Source: Robiginitomaculum sp.
GTDB taxonomy: Bacteria > Pseudomonadota > Alphaproteobacteria > Caulobacterales > Maricaulaceae
Assembly (NCBI GenBank): GCA_002733605.1
Contig: NVWK01000004.1
Coordinates: 62,001 to 126,000 of the forward strand
Direction of reading: 5' to 3'
DNA length: 64,000 bases
Part shown: in pieces, positions 16,330 through 26,472 of the stretch
How positions within the stretch are numbered: position 1 is the stretch's first letter
Layout: each line of letters begins with the position of its first letter
The notes under the pieces: generated by a model
Seen by the model: the letters and a program-made list of their open reading frames with translations, nothing else
The model's database searches: none
What the model was told of the DNA's origin: nothing
Position numbers and translations under genes: made by a program

Positions 16330-18015
16330 GTGTCTACACAGAACACATCAATAATTAAAAATAATAATGGCGCCGTTCTTCCTATCGGAGTAATTGTCAT
16401 TCTCGGGTTTTTATGGGCCTTGTTTGCGGCCGCAAGAGGCGACGATCCAACGATTATGCCGCACGCCTATATGTTCATGTTTGCCTTTGCATTGGCCAGT
16501 TTTGCGCTGGTGTACGGGATTATGGAAAATAAATTCGTCTACGACCCATATGAGTATGATGACAGTGTCATACGCGCAGGTGTCATTGCCACGGTTTTTT
16601 GGGGGATTGCCGGCATGTTGGTCGGTGTGATTATTGCTTCACAGCTTGCCTTTCCCAATTTTATGTATTTCGAAAACATGCCTTGGACAAATTTTGGCCG
16701 GTTACGGCCACTGCATACATCCGGTGTGATTTTCGGGTTTGGCGGCAATGCCCTGATCGCCACCTCCTTCTATATTGTCCAGCGCACCTGCCGCACACGG
16801 TTGGCGGGCGGGCTTTGGCCGTGGTTTGTGTTTTGGGGCTATAATCTGTTTTTAGTGATTGCGGGGACGGGATATCTGATGGGGATTACCGAATCCAAGG
16901 AATATGCAGAACCGGAATGGTATGCAGATATCTGGCTGACCATTGTCTGGATCGCCTATCTGATGGTGTTTATGCTGACACTGGTCAAGCGTAAGGAAAA
17001 ACATATCTATGTGGCCAACTGGTTCTTTCTGTCGTTTATTGTTACGATTGCCCTGTTGCATGTGGTCAATAATTTGTCCCTGCCGGTGAGCTTCCTCGGG
17101 GCTAAAAGCTATTCAGCCTTTAGCGGCGTTCAAGACGCCATGACCCAATGGTGGTATGGGCATAATGCGGTTGGCTTCTTCCTGACCACAGGCTTTTTAG
17201 GCATGATGTATTATTTTATTCCCAAACGGGCAGATCGGCCGATCTGGTCTTATAAATTGTCGATTGTGCATTTCTGGACTGTGATCTTTATTTATATCTG
17301 GGCTGGCCCGCACCATTTGCATTTTACTGCCCTGCCACAATGGACACAAACCATGGGCATGGTGTTTTCCATCATGTTATGGATGCCAAGCTGGGGCGGC
17401 ATGATTAATGGTCTGATGACCTTGTCGGGTGCGTGGGACAAATTCCGGGTCGACCCGGTTTTGCGTCTGCTGGTGATCTCTGTTGCTTTTTACGGCATGG
17501 CGACGTTTGAAGGCCCGCTTATGGCAATACGCTATGTCAATGCCCTGTCCCATTACACAGACTGGACCATTGGACATGTGCATGCGGGTGCGCTTGGCTG
17601 GAACGGCATGATTACCTTCGGGGCTTTGTATTGCATGGTGCCGTGGCTTTGGAAAAAGCAGGAAATGTATTCTCTGCGCATGGTGGAGTGGCATTTCTGG
17701 CTCGCTTTGATCGGTATCGTGTTTTACGTCAGTGCTATGTGGGTCTCGGGCATCACACAGGGCTTGATGTGGCGTGCCTATAATGATCTGGGCTTTTTGG
17801 AATATTCGTTCATCGAAACCGTGAAGGCTATGAAGCCATATTATATCATCCGTGCTGTTGGCGGAGCGCTCTATCTCAGCGGCATGTTTGTGCTGACGTT
17901 CAATATCTGGATGACCATTAAAGGCAAGGGCGGCGCGAAAGCTCTGGACGGTGTCCAACCTGTTGCGCGCAAGCCCGATCCTACCGCCATCCCTGAACTT
18001 GCGTTAGGAGAATAG
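16330..18015 (+). CDS. ccoN: cbb3-type cytochrome c oxidase subunit I
   Basis: Catalytic heme-copper subunit that reduces O2 to water and pumps protons at low oxygen. I chose the GTG at 16330 (561 residues) because GAAGGGA precedes it and the protein then begins with a short polar segment before the first membrane helix; the longer frame from 16249 has no ribosome site. About twelve or more membrane helices follow. Heme/CuB ligand regions are visible: [41 protein letters not shown] and [15 protein letters not shown]. It is the first gene of an eight-gene run ending with ccoS and is probably FNR-activated. Confidence 0.95.
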   Translation: MSTQNTSIIKNNNGAVLPIGVIVILGFLWALFAAARGDDPTIMPHAYMFMFAFALASFALVYGIMENKFVYDPYEYDDSVIRAGVIATVFWGIAGMLVGVIIASQLAFPNFMYFENMPWTNFGRLRPLHTSGVIFGFGGNALIATSFYIVQRTCRTRLAGGLWPWFVFWGYNLFLVIAGTGYLMGITESKEYAEPEWYADIWLTIVWIAYLMVFMLTLVKRKEKHIYVANWFFLSFIVTIALLHVVNNLSLPVSFLGAKSYSAFSGVQDAMTQWWYGHNAVGFFLTTGFLGMMYYFIPKRADRPIWSYKLSIVHFWTVIFIYIWAGPHHLHFTALPQWTQTMGMVFSIMLWMPSWGGMINGLMTLSGAWDKFRVDPVLRLLVISVAFYGMATFEGPLMAIRYVNALSHYTDWTIGHVHAGALGWNGMITFGALYCMVPWLWKKQEMYSLRMVEWHFWLALIGIVFYVSAMWVSGITQGLMWRAYNDLGFLEYSFIETVKAMKPYYIIRAVGGALYLSGMFVLTFNIWMTIKGKGGAKALDGVQPVARKPDPTAIPELALGE

Positions 18016-18017
18016 AG

Positions 18018-18749
18018 ATGTCCAGACTTCATGATTTTATGGAAAAACGCTCTTTCGCTCTCCTGTTTGGTATTTTGGGCGTGGTGTCTATTGGTGGTCT
18101 CGTCGAGATCGCGCCTCTGTTCTATATTGATAGCACGATTGAAAAAGTTGAAGGCATGCGCCCGTACTCTCCTTTGGAGTTGGCCGGGCGGGATATTTAT
18201 GTGCGCGAAGGCTGCTATTTGTGCCATTCGCAAATGATCCGGCCTCTGCGCGACGAAATTGAGCGCTATGGCCATTATTCATTGGCGGCCGAGAGCATGT
18301 ATGATCATCCGTTCCAGTGGAGTTCCAAACGTACCGGCCCTGATGTGGCGCGGGTTGGCGGAAAATATTCCGATGAATGGCATGTGGGTCATCTTAGTGC
18401 GCCGCGCTCTTTAGTGCCGGATTCGGTTATGCCGCCCTATAAATTCCTGCTCGAGACCAAGCTTGATTATGCGCGCTATGACAGGAATTTGCTCGCCAAC
18501 AAACGTTTGGGCGTGCCCTATACGGACGAGATGGTTGCATTGGCGATCTCGGACATTGAAACGCAGGTTGATCCGGACGCAGATGATTTTGACGGGTTTA
18601 TGGCCCGCTACCCCAAAGCGGTGGTGCGAAACTTCGACGGTACGGACGAAATCACCGAAATGGACGCCATTATCGCCTATATGCAAATGCTGGGTACTTT
18701 GGTGGATTTCGATGAATATCAGGCCGAGACCCACGGGAATGAGAGATAG
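18018..18749 (+). CDS. ccoO: cbb3-type cytochrome c oxidase subunit II (monoheme cytochrome c)
   Basis: Membrane-anchored cytochrome that passes electrons to CcoN. The 243-residue protein has one N-terminal transmembrane helix (about 13-33) and the family signature [14 protein letters not shown], with heme c bound through Cys66, Cys69 and His70. Length is normal for the family. It starts 2 nt after the ccoN stop, and ccoQ starts 2 nt after its own stop. Confidence 0.95.
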   Translation: MSRLHDFMEKRSFALLFGILGVVSIGGLVEIAPLFYIDSTIEKVEGMRPYSPLELAGRDIYVREGCYLCHSQMIRPLRDEIERYGHYSLAAESMYDHPFQWSSKRTGPDVARVGGKYSDEWHVGHLSAPRSLVPDSVMPPYKFLLETKLDYARYDRNLLANKRLGVPYTDEMVALAISDIETQVDPDADDFDGFMARYPKAVVRNFDGTDEITEMDAIIAYMQMLGTLVDFDEYQAETHGNER

Positions 18750-18751
18750 AT

Positions 18752-18949
18752 ATGGGCTATGATCAAATCGCATATGCAGTGAAACTTGGTGGCACGGTGT
18801 TTTTCTTCACCTTGCTTATGATTGTCTTTGTCTATGTGTTTTGGCCATCCAACCGCGAGAAATTTCGCAGTGCGGCGTCAAGGCCCATAGAAGATGAAAC
18901 GCTTATTCCCCCCTCCACAACACCCGAAGGACAAGAGGTGAATTCATGA
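18752..18949 (+). CDS. ccoQ: cbb3-type oxidase small subunit
   Basis: A 65-residue protein with one membrane helix (about residues 14-32) containing FVYVFWPSNREKF, the typical CcoQ/FixQ pattern of a helix followed by a basic stop and an acidic Pro/Thr tail. It helps assemble or stabilise the oxidase. Its last codons overlap the ccoP start by 4 nt (ATGA), so translation is coupled. Confidence 0.93.
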   Translation: MGYDQIAYAVKLGGTVFFFTLLMIVFVYVFWPSNREKFRSAASRPIEDETLIPPSTTPEGQEVNS

Positions 18950-19806
18950 GTACGGATAAAAAAATAGACGAATATTCCGGCACAGAAACAACCGGCCATG
19001 AATGGGATGGTATTGAAGAACTGAACACGCCAATGCCACGTTGGTGGCTCGGCATTATGTTCGTCTCGATTATCTGGTCGATTGGTTATGTAATTTTGAT
19101 GCCGGCATTCCCGCTCCTGCACGGATATAGTAAAGGCATACTTGGGTTTTCAGATCGGGTGCGTGTCAGCGAAGCCGTCAGTAAAATGCACGCGGATCGT
19201 TCCGTACAATCCCAACAACTTGTCGGGGCCGATTTTGAAACCATTCGGGCTGATCCGAATTTGATGCGCTTTGCCATGGCACAGGGGAAATCCCTGTTCG
19301 GGGATAATTGCGAGACCTGTCACGGGGCGCGGGGACGCGGGTTTACCGGCTACCCAAACCTAAATGATGATATCTGGTTATGGGGCGGCAGTTACGAGGA
19401 CATTCGCCAAACCATTACTTACGGCATTCGCGCAGATCATGACGAGACCCGTCTGTCGAGCATGGTTGCTTATGGTCGCGATGAATTTCTATCCTCCGGA
19501 GAAATTGACGATCTTGTACAATTTGTATTGAGCCTTTCGGATCCAACGACACAGAACACTCGTGGGGCAGCTTTGTTCACGCAAAATTGCGTGAGCTGCC
19601 ATGGTGCGGAAGGCAGGGGTACCCGTGAAAACGGTGCCCCTGACCTGACCGATGCAGACTGGCTTTATGGTGGTGACCCTGCCTCTGTCCGCACGACCCT
19701 GTTTAATGGCCGCGAAGGTGTGATGCCCAATTGGAACGAGCGCCTCGGCGCTGACCAGATTGCAGCCCTCAGTATTTATGTGCACTCACTGGGCGGGGGT
19801 GAATAG
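18946..19806 (+). CDS. ccoP: cbb3-type cytochrome c oxidase subunit III (diheme cytochrome c)
   Basis: A 286-residue subunit carrying two heme c groups that accept electrons from soluble cytochrome c. An N-terminal cytosolic segment with GHEWDGIEELNTPMPRWW, the usual CcoP signature, leads into a membrane helix at about 35-55. Heme sites are CETCH (122-126) and CVSCH (215-219), with Met ligand candidates in LSSMVAYG and GVMPNW. It overlaps ccoQ by 4 nt and is followed after 9 nt by ccoG. Confidence 0.95.
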   Translation: MSTDKKIDEYSGTETTGHEWDGIEELNTPMPRWWLGIMFVSIIWSIGYVILMPAFPLLHGYSKGILGFSDRVRVSEAVSKMHADRSVQSQQLVGADFETIRADPNLMRFAMAQGKSLFGDNCETCHGARGRGFTGYPNLNDDIWLWGGSYEDIRQTITYGIRADHDETRLSSMVAYGRDEFLSSGEIDDLVQFVLSLSDPTTQNTRGAALFTQNCVSCHGAEGRGTRENGAPDLTDADWLYGGDPASVRTTLFNGREGVMPNWNERLGADQIAALSIYVHSLGGGE

Positions 19807-19815
19807 GCGAACACT

Positions 19816-21303
19816 ATGCCAGACCAACAACAGCGGCAAACAGTAGCTCCGGGCGTCGAGCGCTCGCTGGCGACGGCTGTCAGCCCTTCAACACCGGAAC
19901 ATCTATATAAAAAACGCACGCAGGTTTATCCAAAAAGGATCAAAGGCACATTCCGCACCCTAAAATGGGTGGCGATGATTGTCCTGCTGGGCATTTATTA
20001 TATCACGCCCTGGCTACGCTGGGACCGGGGGCCCGCGTCACCGGATCAAGCCGTATTAATCGATTTCGAAAACGCCCGCTTCTATTTCTTCTTTATCGAG
20101 ATTTGGCCGCAAGAAGTGTATTACATCACGGGGTTACTGATTTTATCCGCCATCGGATTATTTTTGGCGACCGCCTTGTTTGGTCGTGTCTGGTGTGGCT
20201 ATGCCTGCCCGCAAACGATCTGGACAGACTTGTTTATTGCGGTGGAGCGTTTCTTCGAAGGTGATAGAAATGCGCGGATCAAGCTGGATAAGTCCCCGTG
20301 GACAGCCAATAAAATTTTCAAGAAAACCTCCAAACACATTGTCTGGCTACTCATCGCTATGGCGACTGGCGGGGCGTGGGTTTTGTATTTCCATGATGCC
20401 CCTACGGTGTTGCGGGATTTACTGTCCGGCCATGCGCCGCAAACCGCCTATGTGTTCTTGGCGCTTATGACGTTTCTCACCTATGCGCTTGCCGGATTTA
20501 TGCGCGAGCAGATTTGCATCTATATGTGCCCATGGCCGCGCATTCAGGCGGCGATGATTGATGATGAAGCTTTAAACGTCACCTATCGGTATGATCGGGG
20601 GGAACCACGTGGTGCCCATAAAAAGGGAGAGACGTGGGAAGGTCGCGGGGACTGTATTGGTTGTCGTCAATGTGTGGCCGTGTGTCCAACCGGTATTGAT
20701 ATTCGCGACGGGGCCCAGCTGGAATGTATTGATTGTGCGCTGTGTATTGATGCGTGTGACGCGATTATGATCAAAATCGGACGCCCCAAAGGTCTGATCG
20801 CCTATGATACAGATGCCAACATCGAACGCCGTTTGCGCGGTGAACCAAACCGTTTTCGGCTTGTACGTCCGCGTACAGTTATATACGCCACCATCTTTGC
20901 TCTGGTTGGCTCGATCATGCTTTATGGCCTGTTGAACCGTAGTGTGCTGGACATGAATGTCTTGCGGGACCGCATTCCCAATTATGTACGCCTGTCAGAC
21001 GGGTCTATCCGTAATGGCTATACGATTAAAATTCTCAACAAGGCGTCCGAACCGCGTGAGTTGCGGCTGGAAGCCATTGGTCTCGGAGACATTAATATGT
21101 CCGTTGTCGGTTTAAAGAATATTGAAGGGGCTTTCATCCTGTCTGCACCGGCGGACGAAACACTGGATTACAAAATTTATCTGGCCATCAAAGATGTTTC
21201 GGATTTGAGCGAGAGAGAAATTTTCAATCTCCAGCTTACCGATCTTAAAAATGGTGATACAACTCTCACAGAAACCATGTTCATTACAGGGAATACTGAT
21301 TAG
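19816..21303 (+). CDS. ccoG: cbb3 oxidase accessory protein, membrane ferredoxin
   Basis: A 495-residue CcoG/FixG/RdxA protein, thought to reduce copper for insertion into the oxidase. It has several membrane helices in the N-terminal half, the NapH-like motif GRVWCGYACPQTIW (about 128-141), a pair of 4Fe-4S motifs starting at Cys280 (CIGCRQCVAVCP and CIDCALCIDACD), a later membrane helix, and a C-terminal periplasmic Ig-like domain. All are normal for the family. It sits between ccoP and ccoH. Confidence 0.94.
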   Translation: MPDQQQRQTVAPGVERSLATAVSPSTPEHLYKKRTQVYPKRIKGTFRTLKWVAMIVLLGIYYITPWLRWDRGPASPDQAVLIDFENARFYFFFIEIWPQEVYYITGLLILSAIGLFLATALFGRVWCGYACPQTIWTDLFIAVERFFEGDRNARIKLDKSPWTANKIFKKTSKHIVWLLIAMATGGAWVLYFHDAPTVLRDLLSGHAPQTAYVFLALMTFLTYALAGFMREQICIYMCPWPRIQAAMIDDEALNVTYRYDRGEPRGAHKKGETWEGRGDCIGCRQCVAVCPTGIDIRDGAQLECIDCALCIDACDAIMIKIGRPKGLIAYDTDANIERRLRGEPNRFRLVRPRTVIYATIFALVGSIMLYGLLNRSVLDMNVLRDRIPNYVRLSDGSIRNGYTIKILNKASEPRELRLEAIGLGDINMSVVGLKNIEGAFILSAPADETLDYKIYLAIKDVSDLSEREIFNLQLTDLKNGDTTLTETMFITGNTD

Positions 21304-21305
21304 CT

Positions 21306-21845
21306 ATGTCCTCTTCCGTGTCAAAATCCCCATCTCCGTCCTTGTCCCCGCCCACCTCTAGCAGATGGACATTTACTGGCTGGCACATGCTGTTTATGAT
21401 GGTGAGCTTTTTCGGGGTTATCGTTGCGGTCAATGTGTTTATGGTTGTGCGGGCCGTACAGACATTTCCGGGCGAAGACATCAAGCAATCCTACCGTCAG
21501 GGTCTGGCATACAATCAAACCCTTGATAAACGCGCTGTTCAACGCGCCCGTGAGTGGCGTGCGGATATAAGCGTCCTGCCAGATCATAGCCTTGTTTTGG
21601 AACTGACAGACAAGAGCGGGTTGCCGGTACGGGGGCTGACGGTGACCGGGTTGCTTAAGCATCCGGGGGAAACCGATCTGGACACGATCCTCAGCTTTAC
21701 ATTGGACGCGCAAAGCGGACATTATACAGTGCAAGTCCCCGACGGCATCACCGGCAAGAGATGGTTGCTGACCAAAGCCGTGTATGCGGGGGCACAAACG
21801 CAGACGCCCGCTTTTGAAACCCGAAACGAGTTATGGCTGAAATAA
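21306..21845 (+). CDS. ccoH: cbb3 oxidase assembly protein FixH/CcoH
   Basis: A 179-residue protein with a Ser/Pro-rich N terminus, one membrane helix (about 24-46, MLFMMVSFFGVIVAVNVFMV), and a periplasmic beta-rich domain. The YRQGLAYNQTLDKRAVQ stretch is typical of FixH. It helps stabilise the oxidase during assembly. It starts 2 nt after ccoG and overlaps ccoI by 13 nt in another frame. Confidence 0.92.
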   Translation: MSSSVSKSPSPSLSPPTSSRWTFTGWHMLFMMVSFFGVIVAVNVFMVVRAVQTFPGEDIKQSYRQGLAYNQTLDKRAVQRAREWRADISVLPDHSLVLELTDKSGLPVRGLTVTGLLKHPGETDLDTILSFTLDAQSGHYTVQVPDGITGKRWLLTKAVYAGAQTQTPAFETRNELWLK

Positions 21846-24079
21846 CACCAGATGCGGGCTGCCCGAGCGGGCAATCCACCGCACAGGATTTGGCCCGTAC
21901 AGAAACGGGTGATGTTGTAGACGAGCGCCTGTTTATTCCCTATGTGCAAACCCGTTCCAACGGGAATTTCGCTGTCGATCTGATGATCTCGGGGGCACAT
22001 TGCGCTGGCTGTATGGCCAAGATCGAGCGCGAAATTTCGGCCCTGCCCGATGTGCAGGTCGCCCGCATGAACCTCTCGACCATGCGTTTGAATGTGGGCT
22101 GGCGCGGTACGGAAACGACCGCCAACTCTATCGTGTCCCGCCTTGACGCGTTGGGCTATGGGGCCAAACCGTTTGATATGCAATTGGAGCCGCTGAGCGC
22201 CAAGGCTGAATTGAAATCCCTGCTCAAAGCCATGGCGGTTGCTGGCGCGGCGATGGCCAATATCATGGTCATTTCCGTATGTGTGTGGGCGGGTTTCGAT
22301 ATGGGAGAACATACGCGGCAAATCCTGCACATTCTTTCCGGCATTATCGCCCTGCCAGCTGTGGCCTATGCGGGACAACCATTTTTCCGCTCTGCATGGG
22401 GGGCGCTTAAAAACAAACATACCAATATGGATGTGCCGATTTCACTGGCCGTACTCCTCGCCTGTGCGCTCAGTATATACGAGACCATACACGGCAACCC
22501 CGATACCTATTTCGACGCGGCCGTCATGTTGTTGTTCTTGTTGCTGATTGGGCGCTATCTGGATACGCGCCTGCGCCTGCGAACCGGAGAGTCGGCACAA
22601 CGCCTTGCCGCCATGCAAGCCAGCAACGCGTCTTTGATCGGAGATGACGGCAGTATTACCACTGTGCCCGCCAGCCTGATTAAACCGGGTGATCTGTTGC
22701 TGATCGCGGCAGGGGAACGGGTGGCGGTTGACGGAGAGATCATCAAAGGTCGATCTGCAATTGATACCAGTATTGCGAACGGCGAAACCCTACCGGCCCC
22801 CTATGGGCCCGGCGACACTTTGTATTCGGGGATGATCAATCTTGGTAATCCCCTGCACATGAAAGCCTTGGCGGTAGCGCAGGATTCCTTCCTGTCCGAG
22901 ATTTCCAATCTGGTCGAGGCGGGCGAGCAAAAGAAAAGCAAGTTCGTAAGGATTGCCGATCGGGCAGCGCGGGCCTATGTGCCGATCGTACACAGTCTGG
23001 CCTTTCTGACCTTTGTGGGCTGGCTGATGGCGGGGGGCAGTTTGCGCACAGCGTCTCTTAACGCCATTGCGGTGCTGATCATTACCTGTCCGTGTGCGCT
23101 CGGGCTGGCCGTGCCTGCGGTGCAGATCGTGGCCTCCGGCCGATTGTTTAAAAAAGGCGTTTTGATTAAATCGGGCGACGCACTGGAAAGGCTTGCCAAG
23201 ATCGACACGATTGTTTTCGACAAGACCGGTACCTTGACCCTTGGCCAGTTGAAGCTGACCAATGCCTCTGAAATTGACGCAGACATGTTGGCGCTGGCGG
23301 CGCAACTGGCGCGCGGGTCCCGCCATCCGATTGCGCGCGCTATCGCCGACTCCGCGGGTGATGGCCCGATTGCCGATAATTTGGAAGATATTGCCGGTGA
23401 AGGTTTACGGGCAAAACTGGATGGGAAAATCGTACGGCTTGGTTCTGCCAGTTTTGTCGGCGCGAAAGCCCATGACAATATCCGGGATGATGTTCAGGTG
23501 GAAAGCTGGCTAAAAGTTGGACGCGCGAAACCTATCCGGTTTGTGTTTAAAGATGTGCCGCGTATGGACGCACGCGACACGATCAAAGCCCTAAGCGCGC
23601 ACGGCTACACTATGGAACTTCTCAGTGGAGATACGGCCGATATGACGGCGCAAACCGCGCGTACACTTGGTCTTAAAAACTGGACGGGCAATGTGTCCCC
23701 CCGTGACAAGCTTGCACATTTGACCGCTCTGAAATCTGCGGGCCGTTTTCCGCTTATGGTCGGGGACGGGATTAATGACGCGCCCGCTTTGGCCAATGCG
23801 ACCGCATCCGCCTCCCCTGCCAGTGCCGCCGATATATCGCGCGCAGCCGCAGACATCATTTTGCAAGGCGATAAGCTGTCGGGTCTGGTGACCGCACTTC
23901 TGACCGCCAAGGATGCCCAGAAACGGGTAAAAGAAAATCTGTCGCTCGCCGTCCTTTATAATATGATTGCGGTGCCTTTGGCGATCTCAGGTCATGTCAA
24001 TCCGATGTTGGCCGCGTTAGCGATGTCTGGCTCATCCATATTGGTGACGCTGAACGCTTTGCGACTCGCGCGGCATTAG
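21833..24079 (+). CDS. ccoI: P1B-type copper ATPase for cbb3 oxidase maturation
   Basis: Exports Cu(I) for the CuB centre of CcoN. The 748-residue protein has an N-terminal heavy-metal domain with CAGC (Cys57, Cys60), membrane helices, the transport motif CPC at 419-421, the phosphorylated Asp463 in DKTGTLT, and the ATP-site hinge GDGINDAPAL. CPC with one metal-binding domain is the CcoI/CopA2 layout. Its start lies inside ccoH, implying coupled translation, and ccoS follows 9 nt after its stop. Confidence 0.95.
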   Translation: MAEITPDAGCPSGQSTAQDLARTETGDVVDERLFIPYVQTRSNGNFAVDLMISGAHCAGCMAKIEREISALPDVQVARMNLSTMRLNVGWRGTETTANSIVSRLDALGYGAKPFDMQLEPLSAKAELKSLLKAMAVAGAAMANIMVISVCVWAGFDMGEHTRQILHILSGIIALPAVAYAGQPFFRSAWGALKNKHTNMDVPISLAVLLACALSIYETIHGNPDTYFDAAVMLLFLLLIGRYLDTRLRLRTGESAQRLAAMQASNASLIGDDGSITTVPASLIKPGDLLLIAAGERVAVDGEIIKGRSAIDTSIANGETLPAPYGPGDTLYSGMINLGNPLHMKALAVAQDSFLSEISNLVEAGEQKKSKFVRIADRAARAYVPIVHSLAFLTFVGWLMAGGSLRTASLNAIAVLIITCPCALGLAVPAVQIVASGRLFKKGVLIKSGDALERLAKIDTIVFDKTGTLTLGQLKLTNASEIDADMLALAAQLARGSRHPIARAIADSAGDGPIADNLEDIAGEGLRAKLDGKIVRLGSASFVGAKAHDNIRDDVQVESWLKVGRAKPIRFVFKDVPRMDARDTIKALSAHGYTMELLSGDTADMTAQTARTLGLKNWTGNVSPRDKLAHLTALKSAGRFPLMVGDGINDAPALANATASASPASAADISRAAADIILQGDKLSGLVTALLTAKDAQKRVKENLSLAVLYNMIAVPLAISGHVNPMLAALAMSGSSILVTLNALRLARH

Positions 24080-24088
24080 GGGAATATT

Positions 24089-24259
24089 ATGGCAGCGCTT
24101 CTTTGGCTTATTCCACTTGCCCTGTCTCTGGGCGCTGTTGCGCTGACAGCTTTCTTCTGGACGGTCAAAACCGGTCAGTATGAAGATACCAAGGGTGATG
24201 CCACGCGCATTCTGTATAGCGAAGATCGTCCAATTGTAGACGAGGATGATCTAGGCTGA
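24089..24259 (+). CDS. ccoS: cbb3 oxidase maturation protein CcoS
   Basis: A 56-residue protein starting at the ATG at 24089, 10 nt after ccoI, with GGGGAA upstream. It has one membrane helix (MAALLWLIPLALSLGAVALT then AFFW) followed by KTGQYEDTKGDATRIL and an acidic tail, the standard CcoS form. It is needed for cofactor insertion into the oxidase. It closes the operon, its stop lying 4 nt from the stop of the convergent aminotransferase gene. Confidence 0.93.
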   Translation: MAALLWLIPLALSLGAVALTAFFWTVKTGQYEDTKGDATRILYSEDRPIVDEDDLG

Positions 24260-24263
24260 GAAA

Positions 24264-25487
24264 TTAGCGCCCGGATTTGGCGATAAACTGGCGGATGTTT
24301 CTGGCAGCTTGGCGAATGCGTTGTTCGTTTTCAACCAGAGCAATACGGACATAGCCCTCCCCGTGATCGCCAAAACCAACGCCAGGGGAGACGGCCACAT
24401 CTGCCTCGGTCATGAGCAGTTTGGAAAACTCCAGAGAGCCCATATCTTCAAAACCTGTTGGCAAGGGTGCCCATGCAAACATCGATGCGTCGGGCGCGGG
24501 GATTTCCCAGCCTGCATCTTTAAAGGTCTCGACCAGAACATCCCGCCGTGCCTTATAGGTATTTCTGGCAACATCGACACAGTCCTGGGGCCCATCAAGG
24601 GCAGCACAGGCGGCGACTTGTATAGGGGTAAATGCGCCGTAATCTAGATAGGACTTCACGCGCGCCAGCGCGTGGATTAAACGTTTGGAACCAACCGCAA
24701 AGCCCATGCGCCATCCGGCCATGGAATATGTCTTGGACAGGGAGATTGTCTCGACGGCTACATCTTTCGCGCCTTCGACTTGAAATATCGAGGGCGGCGG
24801 GGTGGTAAAGTAAATCTCCGAATAGGCCAGATCGGACAGAATGATAATGCCGTGCTGTTTGGCAATGGCCACGATTTCACGGTAAAATGCCAGATCGGTC
24901 ACTTCGCCGGTCGGGTTAGAGGGGAAGCACACGACAATGGCCAGCGGCGGTTTATCTGCTTTTGCCAGAGCCTGTTTAATACCTGTCAAATATTCATCCG
25001 CCGTAATCGCGGCAATGCCCTGAATTTTAGCGCCGGCAATCACAAACCCGTAGGCGTGTAATGGATAGGACGGGTCGGGGGCATAAATAATATCGCCGGG
25101 CGCCGTAATCGCCTGGGCCAGATTGGCAAAGCCTTCTTTGGAGCCAAGTGTGGCAATAATCTCGTCTTCGGGATCTAGCTCGACATCGAAGCGGCGTTTA
25201 TAATAACGCGCGCACGCTTGGCGCAGACCCAGAATGCCCTTGGAAACAGAATATCCGGTCGTGCGGGGTCGCTGTACGGTCTCGATCAATTTATCGATGA
25301 CATGTTTTGGGGTTGGCAAATCCGGGTTGCCAAATCCGAAATCGATAATATCGGCACCCTGCGAGCGCAATTGTGCTTTCAGCCGATTGACCTCCTGAAA
25401 GACATAGGGCGGCAATTGTTTGATCCGGTAAAAATCTTCCAAAGAAGCTGTGTCCGTATCTTGAAGTGTATTTTCAGCGTTTTTCAT
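24264..25487 (-). CDS. PLP-dependent class I/II aminotransferase (AlaC-like)
   Basis: A 407-residue fold-type I aminotransferase. The PLP Lys is K252 in SLSKTYSMAGWRMGF; FPSNPTGEVTDLAFY, YAPDPSYPLHAYGF and the arginine-bearing C terminus GEGYVRIAL are also present. The pattern is that of the LL-diaminopimelate-aminotransferase-like group that includes AlaC (alanine-forming transaminase); exact substrates are uncertain. It is a single gene, convergent with ccoS and divergent from the chemotaxis operon across a 290-nt gap. Confidence 0.87.
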   Translation of the reverse strand: MKNAENTLQDTDTASLEDFYRIKQLPPYVFQEVNRLKAQLRSQGADIIDFGFGNPDLPTPKHVIDKLIETVQRPRTTGYSVSKGILGLRQACARYYKRRFDVELDPEDEIIATLGSKEGFANLAQAITAPGDIIYAPDPSYPLHAYGFVIAGAKIQGIAAITADEYLTGIKQALAKADKPPLAIVVCFPSNPTGEVTDLAFYREIVAIAKQHGIIILSDLAYSEIYFTTPPPSIFQVEGAKDVAVETISLSKTYSMAGWRMGFAVGSKRLIHALARVKSYLDYGAFTPIQVAACAALDGPQDCVDVARNTYKARRDVLVETFKDAGWEIPAPDASMFAWAPLPTGFEDMGSLEFSKLLMTEADVAVSPGVGFGDHGEGYVRIALVENEQRIRQAARNIRQFIAKSGR

Positions 25488-25660
25488 ACTGTTTCATATC
25501 CATGTGTGCGTCTATATTCGTCATGTCGCACTATTGCTTTAGCAAACCGGATTTTATGTTGCAAAGCATTATGACAAAATAGTGGCGACTTCTTTTTTAT
25601 TTTTCCAGTCCAGCTCTACCTTGCGTTTTAGAACATATTCACGACACGGCGCTGAAAGCA

Positions 25661-25675
25661 TTAACAAGTTGTTAA
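25661..25675. promoter_or_regulatory. CtrA-type site TTAACAAGTTGTTAA upstream of the chemotaxis operon
   Basis: The sequence fits TTAA-N7-TTAA exactly and is also a perfect 7-bp inverted repeat around one base. It lies about 100 nt upstream of the first chemotaxis gene. A second pair of TTAA boxes at 25689 and 25701 has N8 spacing and is off-consensus. CtrA control of motility and chemotaxis genes is well known in alphaproteobacteria; binding here is inferred. Confidence 0.55.
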
Positions 25676-25777
25676 GGGATTATTAGTCTTAATCAGATTG
25701 TTAATGAATTATTAGGGATAGCTTACTATCACAACAGGTAGGGAAATTCGTAATAATAATAATAATGGGCACCAATA

Positions 25778-26068
25778 ATGACGGATACTAATACTACAGA
25801 TGCACCTCAGGCCATACCTCTAACTTCAAATCTTGATTTAACCGCCGCCGCACCCCTCTGCGAAGCCTTACAGACTGTGCGTGGACAAGCTGCGCATTTG
25901 GCCGGGCAAGACGTAGAGCGTCTGGGCGCACAGTGCGCACAAGTCCTTCTCAGTGCCTCTGAAGCCTGGAAGGCTGATGACCAGCCTTTCTTCGTTTCCG
26001 ACCCCTCCCCTCAATTTCAAGACGGCCTGAAAACGCTTGGCCTTGCTTCAGATATATTTGACCAATAG
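25778..26068 (+). CDS. STAS-domain protein of the chemotaxis operon
   Basis: A 96-residue protein with the anti-sigma-antagonist-like STAS pattern: LDLTAAAPLCEALQTVRG near the N terminus and QDGLKTLGLASDIF at the C terminus. STAS proteins of this size often open alphaproteobacterial chemotaxis operons; their role there is not established. The ATG has no clear ribosome site and is preceded by a (TAA)n run. cheY follows 11 nt after its stop, so it is almost certainly co-transcribed with cheYAWR. Confidence 0.8.
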   Translation: MTDTNTTDAPQAIPLTSNLDLTAAAPLCEALQTVRGQAAHLAGQDVERLGAQCAQVLLSASEAWKADDQPFFVSDPSPQFQDGLKTLGLASDIFDQ

Positions 26069-26079
26069 GAGAACGCTTA

Positions 26080-26445
26080 ATGCCCCTTAATATTCTTGCC
26101 ATTGATGATTCCCGCACTATGCGCGACATGCTGAAATTCGCCTTGTCCGATGCCGGGTTTGACGTGACACTGGCCGAAGATGGCCAAAAAGGCCTAGACG
26201 CGCTTGATGGATATACACCTGACGTTATCATCACAGACATTAATATGCCGGTTCTGGACGGGTTTGGTCTCATCGAGGGCGTACGTAAAATGCCCGGATT
26301 ACGGGCCGTACCTATTCTGGTTCTAACAACCGAGAGTTCCCAAGAATTAAAACAGCGTGCCCGCCAAGCTGGCGCGACAGGCTGGATCGTTAAACCTTTT
26401 GACAAAGTTAAACTGGTCAACGCCATTCATAAAGTCGCCGCCTAA
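26080..26445 (+). CDS. cheY: Chemotaxis response regulator CheY (first copy)
   Basis: A single receiver domain of 121 residues. Acidic pocket D9-D10, phosphorylated Asp53 in ITDINMP, Thr/Ser switch in LTTESS (82-86) and Lys104 in VKPF are all present. It should be phosphorylated by CheA and either bind the motor switch or act as a phosphate sink. AGGAGAA lies upstream of its ATG. A second, different cheY is at 30128. Confidence 0.93.
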   Translation: MPLNILAIDDSRTMRDMLKFALSDAGFDVTLAEDGQKGLDALDGYTPDVIITDINMPVLDGFGLIEGVRKMPGLRAVPILVLTTESSQELKQRARQAGATGWIVKPFDKVKLVNAIHKVAA

Positions 26446-26472
26446 TTTTTAATTTCTATCTGGAGTAACCCC

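Noticed and set aside
25751-25791. (TAA)n run with a short overlapping upstream frame before the STAS gene
   Set aside because: The 8-codon frame from the ATG at 25765 has no properly spaced ribosome site, and the run can be a simple microsatellite.
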